From Phenylobacterium sp. (GTDB lineage: Bacteria; Pseudomonadota; Alphaproteobacteria; Caulobacterales; Caulobacteraceae), in NCBI RefSeq assembly GCF_024508875.1, contig NZ_JANINU010000307.1, positions 61,324 to 125,323 on the forward strand: a stretch of 64,000 nt of DNA, written 5' to 3'. This document shows, piece by piece, positions 33,388 to 41,268 of this stretch. Within the stretch, counting starts at the first letter, position 1. Each line of letters begins with the position of its first letter. The notes below the pieces were generated by a model, which saw only the letters and a program-made list of their open reading frames with translations, searched no databases and was not told where the DNA came from. Position numbers and translations under genes: made by a program.

Positions 33388-34500
33388 ATGCGCACGCTCG
33401 TGATCGACGGGGTCGAAATCCCCGAAGCGCTGCTCGCGCAGGAAGCCCAGAACCACCCCGGGGCCTCGGCGGCCGACGCCCGCGCGGCCGCCGGCCACGC
33501 GCTGGCCATCCGCGCCCTGCTGCTGCATCGCGCGATCCGGCTGGGCCTGGAGGCGACGCCGGAGGTCGACGGGCGCGGCCGCGAGGAGACGCTCGAGGAG
33601 GCGCTGATCCGCGAGCTTCTCGATGCGGAGGTCGAGGTCGCCGCGCCCACGCACGCCGAATGTCGGCGGGTCTACGACGCTGCGCCTCAGCGGTTCCGCA
33701 CGCCGGCCCTCAGCGAGGCCTCGCACATCCTGGTGGAGCCTCGCGGCGACGACGACGACGCCATCCACGCCGCCCGCGACGCCGCCACGCGGCTGATCGC
33801 GGCCCTGGCCGGCGGGGCCCGCACGTTCGCGGAGCTCGCCCGCGACCATTCCGACTGTCCGTCCGGCGCGACCGGCGGGTCGCTCGGCCAGCTGCGGCCG
33901 GGGGACCTCGTTGCCGAGGTCGAACGGGTCCTGGCCGGACTGGCGCCGGGCGAGATCGCCGCCGAGCCGGTGCGCTCGCGCTTCGGCTGGCACGTGTTGC
34001 GCCTCGATCGGCGGATCGAGGGCCGCCAGCTGCCGTTCGAGATGGTCGAAGACCAGATCCGTCTTCACCTCGAGAGCCGGGCCTGGACTGCCGCGGCCAC
34101 ACGTTACGTCGCCGACCTGACGGCCGAGGCCCGGCGACAGGGCGTCGCCCTGACGCTGAACGCCGACGGCGGGGTCCGCGAGGGATCGGCGACCCTGGGC
34201 GATTTCCTGAGCGACACCGGCGTCGCGGAGCGCCTCGCCCCCTGGTTGGACGTGGTCGACGCCGACCTCGCCCGTCGAGTGGGAGAGGCCGCGGCCGTCG
34301 CGGGCGACACCGTCCCGATGTTCGCGCGCGCGGCGATGGCGTCCTTCGTCGCCGAGGCCAACGACGAGCGGTGGACCAACCTCATCTCCGCCGCCCGCGA
34401 CGCGAAGGATCCGGCGCTCGCCTGCCTGGCCGCGATCCTCCGCTCCAAGCTCGTCCCCGCCAAGCAGGTGTTCACGGTCATCCGCAGGGTCGCCGCATGA
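33388..34500 (+). CDS. Parvulin-type peptidyl-prolyl isomerase of the nar operon
   Basis: 370 residues from the ATG 2 nt after narI. The parvulin domain (~110-225) has SEASHILVEP, FAELARDHSDCPSG, GGSLGQLRPGDLVAEVE and FGWHVLRLDRR. The flanking parts are helical, as in SurA/NifM/PpiC-like proteins. No signal peptide is seen, so it is probably cytoplasmic and could aid folding of NarG. The C-terminal 100 residues (LNADGGVREGS...) are of unknown fold. It overlaps the porin gene (ATGA). PPIase genes also follow narI in other proteobacteria. Confidence 0.9.
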   Translation: MRTLVIDGVEIPEALLAQEAQNHPGASAADARAAAGHALAIRALLLHRAIRLGLEATPEVDGRGREETLEEALIRELLDAEVEVAAPTHAECRRVYDAAPQRFRTPALSEASHILVEPRGDDDDAIHAARDAATRLIAALAGGARTFAELARDHSDCPSGATGGSLGQLRPGDLVAEVERVLAGLAPGEIAAEPVRSRFGWHVLRLDRRIEGRQLPFEMVEDQIRLHLESRAWTAAATRYVADLTAEARRQGVALTLNADGGVREGSATLGDFLSDTGVAERLAPWLDVVDADLARRVGEAAAVAGDTVPMFARAAMASFVAEANDERWTNLISAARDAKDPALACLAAILRSKLVPAKQVFTVIRRVAA

Positions 34501-35699
34501 GCCGCGTCCATGTCCTCCTGGCGGCTGGCGGCGTTGTGCTGGCGCTCGCGGCCCCGGGCCTGGCCACGGCGCAGGACCTTCCCGGCAAGGTGATCCTGGA
34601 GATGCGCCTGCGCTCGGAATCCGTCGACCAGGACGGCTTCGCGAAGGACGCGCAGGCCGTCACCCTGCGCACGCGCCTCGGCTATGAGACGCCCGCCTGG
34701 AACGGCTTCAGAGGCCTGGTCGAGGGCGAGAATGTCGTCGCCCTGGACGAAGCCTACAACAGCACCACCAACGGTAAGGTGCGCTATCCGGTGGTCGGCG
34801 ATCCGGAGGTGACCGAGCTCAATCGTGCGCAGGTCTCCTGGACCGGCAATGCGGCCGACGTCGTGGTCGGACGCCAGCGCCTGATCCTCGGCAACGCGCG
34901 CTTCGTCGGCAACGCCGGCTTCCGCCAGAACGAACAGACCTTCGACGCCCTGAAGGCGGCCTATCGGCCGACCAAGGACCTGACGGTCACCTACGCCTAC
35001 ATCGACAAGGTCCACCGGGTATTCGGCCGCCACAACCCCCAGGGCGCATGGGACAGCGACAGCCACCTCGTCCAGGCCGATCTCAAGACGAAGGGGGGCC
35101 AGCTCACGGGGTACGGCTACCTGCTGGCCTTCGACAACGCCCCGACGCAGTCGAACGCGACCTGGGGCGCTCGGTTCGCCGGGGCTCGCCCCCTGCAACC
35201 GAAGCTCAGCCTGACCTATGAAGCCGAGTTCGCGCGCCAGACCGACTACCGCAACAGCCCGACCGACTTCGACCTCGGCTACCTCGGCCTCGGCGTCGGC
35301 CTGAAGCGGCCTGCAGAGTGGATCACGGTAAGCTACGAGCGCCTCGATGGCGACGGCCGCCGCGGGTTCCAGACCCCGCTCGCCACGCTCTTCGCCTACC
35401 AGGGCTGGGCTGACGTCTTCCTGACCACCCCGCCGGGCGGCGTCCGCGACCTCAACCTTCGGGCCGGGGCCACCGTCAAGGTCGGACAGAAGGGCACGCC
35501 GCTGAAGCTGCAGGCCGCGGCGCACGACTTCACGGACGACGATGGGTCGCGTCGGTACGGGCGCGAGATCGACCTGTTGGCCGCCCTCCCGCTCAGCAAG
35601 CTGCTCAGCGCCGAGGCCCGCGTGGCCGTGTTCGACGGCGCCGGGACGGGATTCGCCGATCGCCAAAAGATCTGGCTGACGCTCGAAGCCAAGTATTAG
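34497..35699 (+). CDS. Outer-membrane porin (alginate-export-like) in the nar operon
   Basis: 400 residues with a Sec signal peptide (VHVLLAAGGVVLALAAPGLATAQ). The mature part is a series of alternating amphipathic strands (VVVGRQRLILGNARFVGN, TVTYAYIDKVHRVFGRHNP, LTGYGYLLAFDNAP) ending in an aromatic residue (TLEAKY), as expected of a beta-barrel. It resembles the alginate-export (AlgE-like) barrel group. Being translationally coupled to the nar genes, it may admit nitrate or release nitrite across the outer membrane; this is inference. Confidence 0.85.
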   Translation: MSRVHVLLAAGGVVLALAAPGLATAQDLPGKVILEMRLRSESVDQDGFAKDAQAVTLRTRLGYETPAWNGFRGLVEGENVVALDEAYNSTTNGKVRYPVVGDPEVTELNRAQVSWTGNAADVVVGRQRLILGNARFVGNAGFRQNEQTFDALKAAYRPTKDLTVTYAYIDKVHRVFGRHNPQGAWDSDSHLVQADLKTKGGQLTGYGYLLAFDNAPTQSNATWGARFAGARPLQPKLSLTYEAEFARQTDYRNSPTDFDLGYLGLGVGLKRPAEWITVSYERLDGDGRRGFQTPLATLFAYQGWADVFLTTPPGGVRDLNLRAGATVKVGQKGTPLKLQAAAHDFTDDDGSRRYGREIDLLAALPLSKLLSAEARVAVFDGAGTGFADRQKIWLTLEAKY

Positions 35700-35714
35700 C
35701 CCAGGAGGGTCGTC

Positions 35715-36296
35715 ATGGTGGCGTTGAACCGAGCCCACGTCGTCGAAACGCCGGACGACCTTCTGTCCGACCCGATCACCTGGTTCTTCGCCGAGCACCA
35801 GCGCCACCGGCAGTTCTGCGACCTCATGCAGCGCGCCTCGATGGCCAGCGTCTACGACGAGACGCTGATCCGCTGGCTGCTGGACTTCGTCGTCCACGAC
35901 CTTGCCATCCACGTGCTGGACGAGGAGGAGGACCTGTTTCCCCTCATGCGAGCGCGCGCCCAGCCGGAAGACGACGTCGACAAGGTGCTGGGACGGCTGC
36001 AGGGCGAGCATGCCAAGGACCTCACCGCCGCGGCCGCTGTGCGCCACCACCTGGAGTCCTGCCTGCGTCAGCAGGTCCCCATCAGCCGCAGCAACGTCCG
36101 TCGCCGCGCGCTGGAGGCGTTCGCCGTCCAGGAGCGCGGACACCTGGCCCTTGAGAACGCCGTCGTCCTGCCCCTGGCGCGCCTGCGCCTCACCGAACGC
36201 GATCTCCTGGACCTCTCCAACCGGCTCGCGAAGCGCCGCGGCGTGGTCTGGCGGCCCGCGCGCCGAAAGCGGACCGCCAAGGTCAGCGCCCCGTGA
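35715..36296 (+). CDS. Hemerythrin-domain protein (third of three)
   Basis: 193 residues with AGGAGGG upstream. Ligand segments: WFFAEHQRHRQFCDLM, HDLAIHVLDEEEDLFPLM, LQGEHAKDL and QERGHLALENAVVLPLA. It differs from the other two copies in spacing and has a basic C-terminal tail (RRGVVWRPARRKR). A di-iron protein for NO, O2 or iron handling is likely. It overlaps mobA by 4 nt (GTGA), so it is made together with the nar genes. Confidence 0.87.
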   Translation: MVALNRAHVVETPDDLLSDPITWFFAEHQRHRQFCDLMQRASMASVYDETLIRWLLDFVVHDLAIHVLDEEEDLFPLMRARAQPEDDVDKVLGRLQGEHAKDLTAAAAVRHHLESCLRQQVPISRSNVRRRALEAFAVQERGHLALENAVVLPLARLRLTERDLLDLSNRLAKRRGVVWRPARRKRTAKVSAP

Positions 36297-36904
36297 CACC
36301 ATCGCTCGTCGCCGTCGTGCTGGCCGGGGGCGAAGGTCGCCGGATGGGCGGCGCCAAGCCATTGCGCCGGTTCGCCGGCACGACGCTCGTGGGCCACGCC
36401 CTCAAGCTCGCCCGCTTCTACGGCCGGGACGTCGCCGTGGCGGTTCGCGATCCCGTCCAAGTCGCCGGGGCCGTGGACGCGCCGCTCATCCTGGACGATC
36501 CGGCTATCGAGGGGCCATTGGCGGGCCTGGCCGCTGCGCTCCGGTTTGGCCGCCGGAAGGGTGTCGCGCGTGTCCTGACGCTGCCCTGCGACTCGCCACG
36601 CCTGCCCCTCGATCTCGCGGCGCGCCTGCACGCCGCCTTGGGCGACCGCGAGGGCGTCGCGGTCGCGGAGAGCGACGGCCACCTTCACCCGGTGTGCGCG
36701 CTGTGGCGCGTGGACGCGGCCCTCGACGCCCTGCCGGCCTATCTCGCGAGCGGTCGGCGCTCCCTGAAAGGCTTCGCGGGGGCCGTTGGAATGACCCTGG
36801 CCAGCTGGCCGGCCGCCGGGATGGATCCCTTCGCCAACGCCAACACGCCCGCCGAACTCGACGCCCTGCAACTCGACCGCGGCCTGCCGGTCGCGGCTAA
36901 ATGA
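36293..36904 (+). CDS. mobA: Molybdenum cofactor guanylyltransferase MobA
   Basis: 203 residues from GTG at 36293, overlapping the preceding stop. MobA pattern: [20 protein letters not shown] nucleotide-binding loop, [18 protein letters not shown] with metal-binding Asp, and the late [10 protein letters not shown]. It joins GMP to Mo-molybdopterin to form the bis-MGD cofactor that NarG needs, so its presence in the nar operon is functional. Confidence 0.93.
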   Translation: MTPSLVAVVLAGGEGRRMGGAKPLRRFAGTTLVGHALKLARFYGRDVAVAVRDPVQVAGAVDAPLILDDPAIEGPLAGLAAALRFGRRKGVARVLTLPCDSPRLPLDLAARLHAALGDREGVAVAESDGHLHPVCALWRVDAALDALPAYLASGRRSLKGFAGAVGMTLASWPAAGMDPFANANTPAELDALQLDRGLPVAAK

Positions 36905-36917
36905 AAGGAACTCCGCC

Positions 36918-38198
36918 ATGGACTTCGGCCTTTCCGATCGCGAGACCGCCTGGCGCGACCGCGTGCGCGCCTTCATGGCCGCGCACGTCTATCCGGCGAT
37001 CCCGGTCTACCAGCAGCAGATGGCGGTGGAGGGCGCCGCGCGCTGGCGGGTCATTCCGATCGTGGAGGAGCTCAAGGCGCGGGCCTATTCGGAGGGGCTG
37101 TGGAACCTCTTCCTCACCCCGGAGCCGGCCGGCGGCAGCGCGGAGGAGGACGCCGGGCCTGGCCTGACGAACCTCGAGTACGCCCTCTGCGCCGAGGAGA
37201 TGGGCCGCGTCGGATTCGCCTCGGAGGTCTTCAACTGCTCGGCGCCGGACACCGGCAACATGGAGGTGCTGCGCAACTACGGCTCGCCGGCCCAGAAGGC
37301 GGCGTGGCTGCGGCCGCTGATGGCCGGCGAAATTCGCTCGGCCTTCCTGATGACCGAGCCGGACGTCGCCTCGTCCGACGCCACGAACATCCAGACCTCC
37401 ATTCGCCGCGACGGCGACCACTACGTCATCAATGGCCGCAAGTGGTGGTCGTCGGGGCTGGGCGATCCGCGCTGCAAGATCGCCATCCTGATGGGCAAGA
37501 CGAACCCGGACGGCGCACGCCACGCCCAGCAGTCGCAGATCCTGGTGCCCACCGACGCGCCCGGGCTGGAGGTCGTGCGCATGCTGCCGGTGTTCGGCTA
37601 CGACGACGCCCCCCACGGCCACGCCGAGGTGGTGCTGCGCGACGTGCGCGTGCCGGTGGAGAATCTGATCCTGGGGGAGGGGCGTGGATTCGAGATCGCC
37701 CAGGGCCGCCTGGGGCCGGGGCGCATCCACCACTGCATGCGAACTCTAGGCGCGGCCGAGGTGGCGCTGGAGAAGATGGTGGATCGCCTGCTCTCCAGGG
37801 TGGCGTTCGGCAAGCGCCTGGCCGACCAGTCGGTGTGGGAGCAGCGGATCGGCGAGGCTCGCCTCGACATAGAGATGACACGGCTCCTCTGCCTGAAGGC
37901 CGCCGACATGATGGACAAGGTGGGCAACAAGGCCGCTCAGCTCGAGATCGCCATGATCAAGGTCGCGGCCCCGCGCACCGCGCTGAAGGTGCTGGACGAC
38001 GCGATCCAGGCGCACGGGGGCGCCGGCGTGTCCGAGGACTTTGGCTTGGCCCGCGCCTACGCGGGGATGCGCGCCCTGCGCCTCGCCGACGGGCCCGACG
38101 AGGTGCACCTGCGCGCGATCTCGCGGCTCGAGGTGGGCCGCCACGGCGCACGGGTTCGCGCGTGGCGAGAAGGTGAGGCAGTCGCGCCTGCGGCTTGA
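36918..38198 (+). CDS. Acyl-CoA dehydrogenase family protein (ACAD10/11-like)
   Basis: 426 residues with GGAAC upstream. FAD and substrate motifs: [54 protein letters not shown] and the C-terminal [20 protein letters not shown]. The N-terminus ([11 protein letters not shown]) and overall pattern suit the ACAD10/11 group. It probably oxidises an acyl-CoA and passes electrons to ETF. It sits 13 nt after mobA and so may be read with the nar operon, where its role is unclear. Confidence 0.93.
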   Translation: MDFGLSDRETAWRDRVRAFMAAHVYPAIPVYQQQMAVEGAARWRVIPIVEELKARAYSEGLWNLFLTPEPAGGSAEEDAGPGLTNLEYALCAEEMGRVGFASEVFNCSAPDTGNMEVLRNYGSPAQKAAWLRPLMAGEIRSAFLMTEPDVASSDATNIQTSIRRDGDHYVINGRKWWSSGLGDPRCKIAILMGKTNPDGARHAQQSQILVPTDAPGLEVVRMLPVFGYDDAPHGHAEVVLRDVRVPVENLILGEGRGFEIAQGRLGPGRIHHCMRTLGAAEVALEKMVDRLLSRVAFGKRLADQSVWEQRIGEARLDIEMTRLLCLKAADMMDKVGNKAAQLEIAMIKVAAPRTALKVLDDAIQAHGGAGVSEDFGLARAYAGMRALRLADGPDEVHLRAISRLEVGRHGARVRAWREGEAVAPAA

Positions 38199-38216
38199 CC
38201 GAAACCCGCCGTTTAC

Positions 38217-38230
38217 TTGATCCCCTTCAA
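38217..38230 (+). promoter_or_regulatory. FNR/Dnr-type box with no annotated downstream gene
   Basis: TTGAT-CCCC-TTCAA matches at 9 of 10 bases, 18 bases after the acyl-CoA dehydrogenase stop. TAGGTT at 38253-38258 is a -10 of the same type as at moaD, moaA and nnrS. The predicted start is 38265. Confidence 0.68.
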
Positions 38231-38264
38231 GGCCTTTTGGCCTTCCAGCGCCTAGGTTGCCTAC

Positions 38265-38380
38265 ATGCCGCCCCACGTGGGCTTCCGACGGCGGCGCTGG
38301 AAGGAAGGTGATCGACAGAGAGGCTAGACCTTGAACGTTTTCCCCTTTCCTGGCCCTGCGGATGCGTCCGCGGGGCCTTT
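38265..38380 (+). ncRNA. Predicted FNR/Dnr-activated small transcript (sRNA or leaderless 20-aa microprotein)
   Basis: The unit starts at the +1 predicted from the FNR-type box and -10 and ends at a strong terminator, about 116 bases later. An ATG lies exactly at 38265 and opens a 20-codon frame to TAG at 38327 (MPPHVGFRRRRWKEGDRQRG). After it, AAGGT (38305-38309) can pair with ACCTT (38328-38332), followed by an exposed C/U-rich stretch (TTTTCCCCTTTCCT) complementary to Shine-Dalgarno-like sequences. A 12-bp inverted repeat (38241-38252 with 38293-38304) spans promoter and transcript. Whether it acts as RNA, peptide or both is unknown. Confidence 0.5.
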
Positions 38381-38384
38381 CGTC
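38352..38384 (+). terminator. Intrinsic terminator of the small transcript
   Basis: GGCCCTGCGGA (38352-38362) and TCCGCGGGGCC (38367-38377) form an 11-bp stem with one G-U pair and a TGCG tetraloop, followed by TTTCGTC. It would also end readthrough from the acyl-CoA dehydrogenase gene. Confidence 0.75.
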
Positions 38385-38558
38385 GGCCGGATGGCCTGAG
38401 ACCTAATGGCCCCTCAGGTCCGCCCCGATCGGCGTCGCGCCGCGCGCTGATGGATGATGCAGGGCTGGCGCGATGATCAAGGCATCGCTTGACGCGCGAC
38501 AATCGAGATTTGTTGCGGCGGCTTTAGCTTCGGATGGCCAATTGCAAGGAGGCCATCG

Positions 38559-38906
38559 ATGTCCAGTCTGAACACTTTCAGTGCGCTCGCCGCGGTCGCG
38601 GCCCTGACGCTGCCGCTCGCCGCCGCGGCCCAATCCGTGGCGCCGGTCCAGGTGGACGGCCGAACGCCCACGGTGGTGCGGATCGCCCTGGCCGGGAAGC
38701 CAGCGGCCGCAGTGAAGCACGAGGTGAGGGTCGCCGCTGGAACCGTCTGCCGCAACGCAGCGACCAACCGTGAACTCGCATTTTACGATGTCGATTGGTG
38801 CCGTCGCGCGACGGAGGTGCGGGCGTTGTCGCGCTATGCAGCGATCCTGAAGCACAATGGCGATCAACTTGCCGCTGGGTCAGAGCTGACACTTGCCGTT
38901 CGTTAG
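38559..38906 (+). CDS. Small secreted protein, UrcA-like
   Basis: 115 residues with AAGGAGG upstream. A Sec signal peptide (LNTFSALAAVAALTLPLAAAAQ) leads to an ~90-residue periplasmic domain with two cysteines (GTVCRNAATNREL and DVDWCRRATEVRAL), probably joined by a disulfide. Size, leader and the two late cysteines are like the UrcA family common in Caulobacterales and Sphingomonadales, whose function is unknown. The match is loose, so the family name is tentative. Confidence 0.72.
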   Translation: MSSLNTFSALAAVAALTLPLAAAAQSVAPVQVDGRTPTVVRIALAGKPAAAVKHEVRVAAGTVCRNAATNRELAFYDVDWCRRATEVRALSRYAAILKHNGDQLAAGSELTLAVR

Positions 38907-39480
38907 GGCGCGAGGCTCTGGCCCATTTTGGCGCGAGAGGGGTGGAGAAAGCCGGGCGCAGAAGTGTCTTGGGCGCGAAGGGTCCACCCCCTAAGCTGGG
39001 CATCAGAGCCTATGATCGTGGAGCCTCGCCAGCAGGGGCGGTTCTGCCTTCGCCCGCCCCTGGACGCGGCAGCTGCCGCTGGTCTGGCGCGTGGTCCGAT
39101 AGAGACGTCGCGGACCCGGCGGTGTGGCCGACCATCACGATCCGAACCTGAGTCCGATCCCGCCGTGGTTTACCCCATGTCGCCAAGCAGACATCGGCCA
39201 GTGCGGGATGCAGACCATCAGCAAGGTAGCATCGTCGGTTTGGACGCCGCCCCATTGGGTCCTGGCAAGTCGCGACGGCCGCGAAGGTGACGATACGCTC
39301 GCGCCAACGCCCTCCACGTTGACCTCGACGTGAAGGCCGTGCATGGGGACGTCCGCAGATTTGCTGATCGCCGGGTGTGCTCTATCCCAGCAGTAAGCCC
39401 GTAGTTTCCACATGCCATCACATCGACGTCGACCTTCGCAAGACACTTTGGTCAGCGCCAATCGAGAACCCCGCTTCACA
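38907..39480. other. Gene-free region, possibly decayed
   Basis: About 570 bases without a supported gene. A minus-strand frame at 39135-39479 and a plus-strand frame at 38795-39151 are open but have no ribosome-binding sites or recognisable segments, and base composition is mixed. It may be a degraded insertion at the junction between the respiration island and core genes. Confidence 0.4.
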
Positions 39481-39521
39481 GATCATTCACAATGTTTTTT
39501 CGACGACAATATCGATGCAAA

Positions 39522-39626
39522 TACAATGACTTAGAGAGCTTCCAGTTCTCGAAGCGCTAACCCGCGCGCGAGCACTCGCGTTTGCAGAAGGGCGCTTCGG
39601 GCAACCGAGGCGCCCTTTCTCTTTTT
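39522..39626 (+). promoter_or_regulatory. argC leader: promoter -10 plus terminator/antiterminator attenuator
   Basis: TACAAT at 39522-39527 is a good -10. The RNA that follows can form a 13-bp terminator (39588-39600 with 39605-39617, GCAA loop) followed by TTTCTCTTTTT, 25 bases before argC. CGAAGCGC at 39550-39557 is the exact complement of GCGCTTCG at 39592-39599 within the terminator's left arm, so an alternative pairing would prevent termination. This is classic attenuator geometry. No clear Arg-codon leader peptide is visible, so the sensed signal is unknown. Confidence 0.7.
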
Positions 39627-39650
39627 GGCCTGCACATTTCGGGGACCCCC

Positions 39651-40631
39651 ATGGCCCACACAGTGTTCATCGACGGCGAAGCCGGCACCACCGGGCTCCA
39701 GATTCGCGATCGGCTTGCGAAGCGTCCGGACTTGGAAATCCTCTCGATCGACCCGGCCCGGCGCAAGGACACCGACGCGCGCGCCGAACTGCTGAACGCC
39801 GCCGACGCGGTTGTGCTGTGCCTGCCCGACGACGCCTCGCGCGAGGCGGTGTCGATGATCACGTCCAACCGCGTGAAGGTGGTCGACGCCTCGACGGCGT
39901 TCCGCACGGCGCCGGACTGGAGCTACGGCTTCCCCGAGATGTCGAAGGGCCAGCGAGCCGCAATCAAGGCGTCGGACCGGGTGTCGAACCCCGGCTGCTA
40001 TCCCACGGGCTTCATTGGCCTCGTGCGGCCGCTGGTGGCGGCCGGTCTGGTCCCCGCCGACTTCCCGCTGACCGTGAACGCGATCTCGGGCTACTCCGGG
40101 GGCGGGAAGGGGCTGATCGCCGAGTTCGAGGCCGCCGCCGCGCCGGTCGGCACGAGCGACGCCTTCCGCGCCTATGGCTTCACCCTGGCGCACAAGCACC
40201 TGCCTGAGATGCAGATCCATACAGGAATCTCCCATCCGCCGGTGTTCGCGCCGTCTGTTGGGCGGTACGCGCAGGGAATGCTGGTGGAGGTTCCGCTCCA
40301 GCTTTGGGCGCTCCCGGGCAAGCCGTCGCCGGCCGACCTGCATGTGGCGCTGGAAGCTGCCTACGCCGGTGAGGCCTTCGTCGAGGTGACCAGCGACGCC
40401 GAATGCGCGGAGCTCCAGAAGGCTCGCGCCGGCGCGGCCAGCTATGTCCAAGCGCTGGATCCCGAGGCGCTCAACGGTACGAACCGGATGCGCCTCTTCG
40501 TCTTCGGCAGTGCGGATGGCAGCCAGGCGCGGCTCGTCGCCCTGCTCGACAACCTGGGCAAGGGCGCGTCCGGCGCGGCGGTGCAGAACCTCAACCTGAT
40601 GCTCGGCCTCCCGGAAGGCGAGGGGCTCTAG
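39651..40631 (+). CDS. argC: N-acetyl-gamma-glutamyl-phosphate reductase, type 2
   Basis: 326 residues from MAHTVFIDGEAG at 39651. NAD(P)-binding start with GEAGTTGLQIRDRL, the catalytic cysteine in SNPGCYPTGFIGL, and a conserved LAHKHLPEMQ histidine segment. The short form without the long type-1 N-terminus is AGPR type 2. It reduces N-acetylglutamyl phosphate in arginine synthesis. It is preceded by an attenuator-like leader, so its expression probably responds to amino-acid supply. Confidence 0.95.
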   Translation: MAHTVFIDGEAGTTGLQIRDRLAKRPDLEILSIDPARRKDTDARAELLNAADAVVLCLPDDASREAVSMITSNRVKVVDASTAFRTAPDWSYGFPEMSKGQRAAIKASDRVSNPGCYPTGFIGLVRPLVAAGLVPADFPLTVNAISGYSGGGKGLIAEFEAAAAPVGTSDAFRAYGFTLAHKHLPEMQIHTGISHPPVFAPSVGRYAQGMLVEVPLQLWALPGKPSPADLHVALEAAYAGEAFVEVTSDAECAELQKARAGAASYVQALDPEALNGTNRMRLFVFGSADGSQARLVALLDNLGKGASGAAVQNLNLMLGLPEGEGL

Positions 40632-40714
40632 ATTCGGAAATGCCCGGCGCGCATGGAGCTCATGCACCCGGACGCCCTTGCATCTCGACGCCGAGAGCGC
40701 ACGTAATCGGGGTC

Positions 40715-41215
40715 ATGAGCACCCCCAGCCCTCTTCACCGCCGCGGCTTCCTGGCCGCCGCGTCCGCGCTCGCGTTCGTTGCGCCCGTCTCGTCGCTTGC
40801 GGCGGCCAAGGACGCCTACGCCAACTCGCCGTTCCGCAAGATCACCGACGGAGAGTGGAAGCAGCGCCTTCCCGGGCCCAGCTACCAAGTGCTGCGGCGC
40901 GAGGACACCGAACGGCCGGGCACAAGTCCCCTGCTGAACGAGCATCGCAAGGGTACGTTCGCCTGCCTGGGCTGCGGCCTGCCGCTGTTCAGCTCGACCA
41001 CCAAGTTCGAGAGCGGCACCGGCTGGCCCAGCTTCTACCGGGCCCTGCCCGGGGCGGTGGCCACTAAGACCGACTACAAGATCGGCGTGGCGCGCACCGA
41101 GTACCACTGCGCCCAATGCCTGGGCCACCAGGGCCACGTGTTCGACGACGGCCCCAAACCCACCGGCCTGCGCTACTGCAACAACGGCCTGGCGCTGAAG
41201 TTCATTCCCGCCTGA
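40715..41215 (+). CDS. msrB: Methionine-R-sulfoxide reductase MsrB with Tat-type signal
   Basis: 166 residues. A twin-arginine leader (HRRGFLAAASALAFVAPVSS) precedes a full MsrB domain: SPFRKITDGEWKQRLPG, zinc pairs CLGCG and CAQC, FESGTGWPSFYRALPG, HQGHVFDDGPKPTGLRYC and the catalytic Cys in RYCNNGLALKF. It repairs oxidised methionine, here probably in periplasmic proteins. The usual bacterial MsrB is cytoplasmic; exported forms with a Tat leader are known in alphaproteobacteria. Confidence 0.93.
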   Translation: MSTPSPLHRRGFLAAASALAFVAPVSSLAAAKDAYANSPFRKITDGEWKQRLPGPSYQVLRREDTERPGTSPLLNEHRKGTFACLGCGLPLFSSTTKFESGTGWPSFYRALPGAVATKTDYKIGVARTEYHCAQCLGHQGHVFDDGPKPTGLRYCNNGLALKFIPA

Positions 41216-41226
41216 TCCAGAAGGGA

Positions 41227-41257
41227 CGGCCCGGGACGGCGCAATGGTCCCGGGCCG
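41227..41257. terminator. Bidirectional hairpin between msrB and the DUF2807 gene
   Basis: CGGCCCGGGAC and GTCCCGGGCCG form a perfect 11-bp stem with a 9-base loop, between two convergent genes. There is no T-tract on either side, so it may act as an mRNA 3' end or a weak terminator. Confidence 0.5.
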
Positions 41258-41268
41258 CCAGTGTCAGC

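Noticed and set aside
33660..35699. 679-codon frame joining an N-terminal half to the porin
   Set aside because: The first half overlaps the parvulin gene in another frame; a signal peptide starts exactly at the ATG at 34497.
39135..39479. 114-codon minus-strand frame before argC
   Set aside because: No ribosome-binding site, atypical amino-acid mix and a competing frame on the other strand; recorded only as a possible decayed region.
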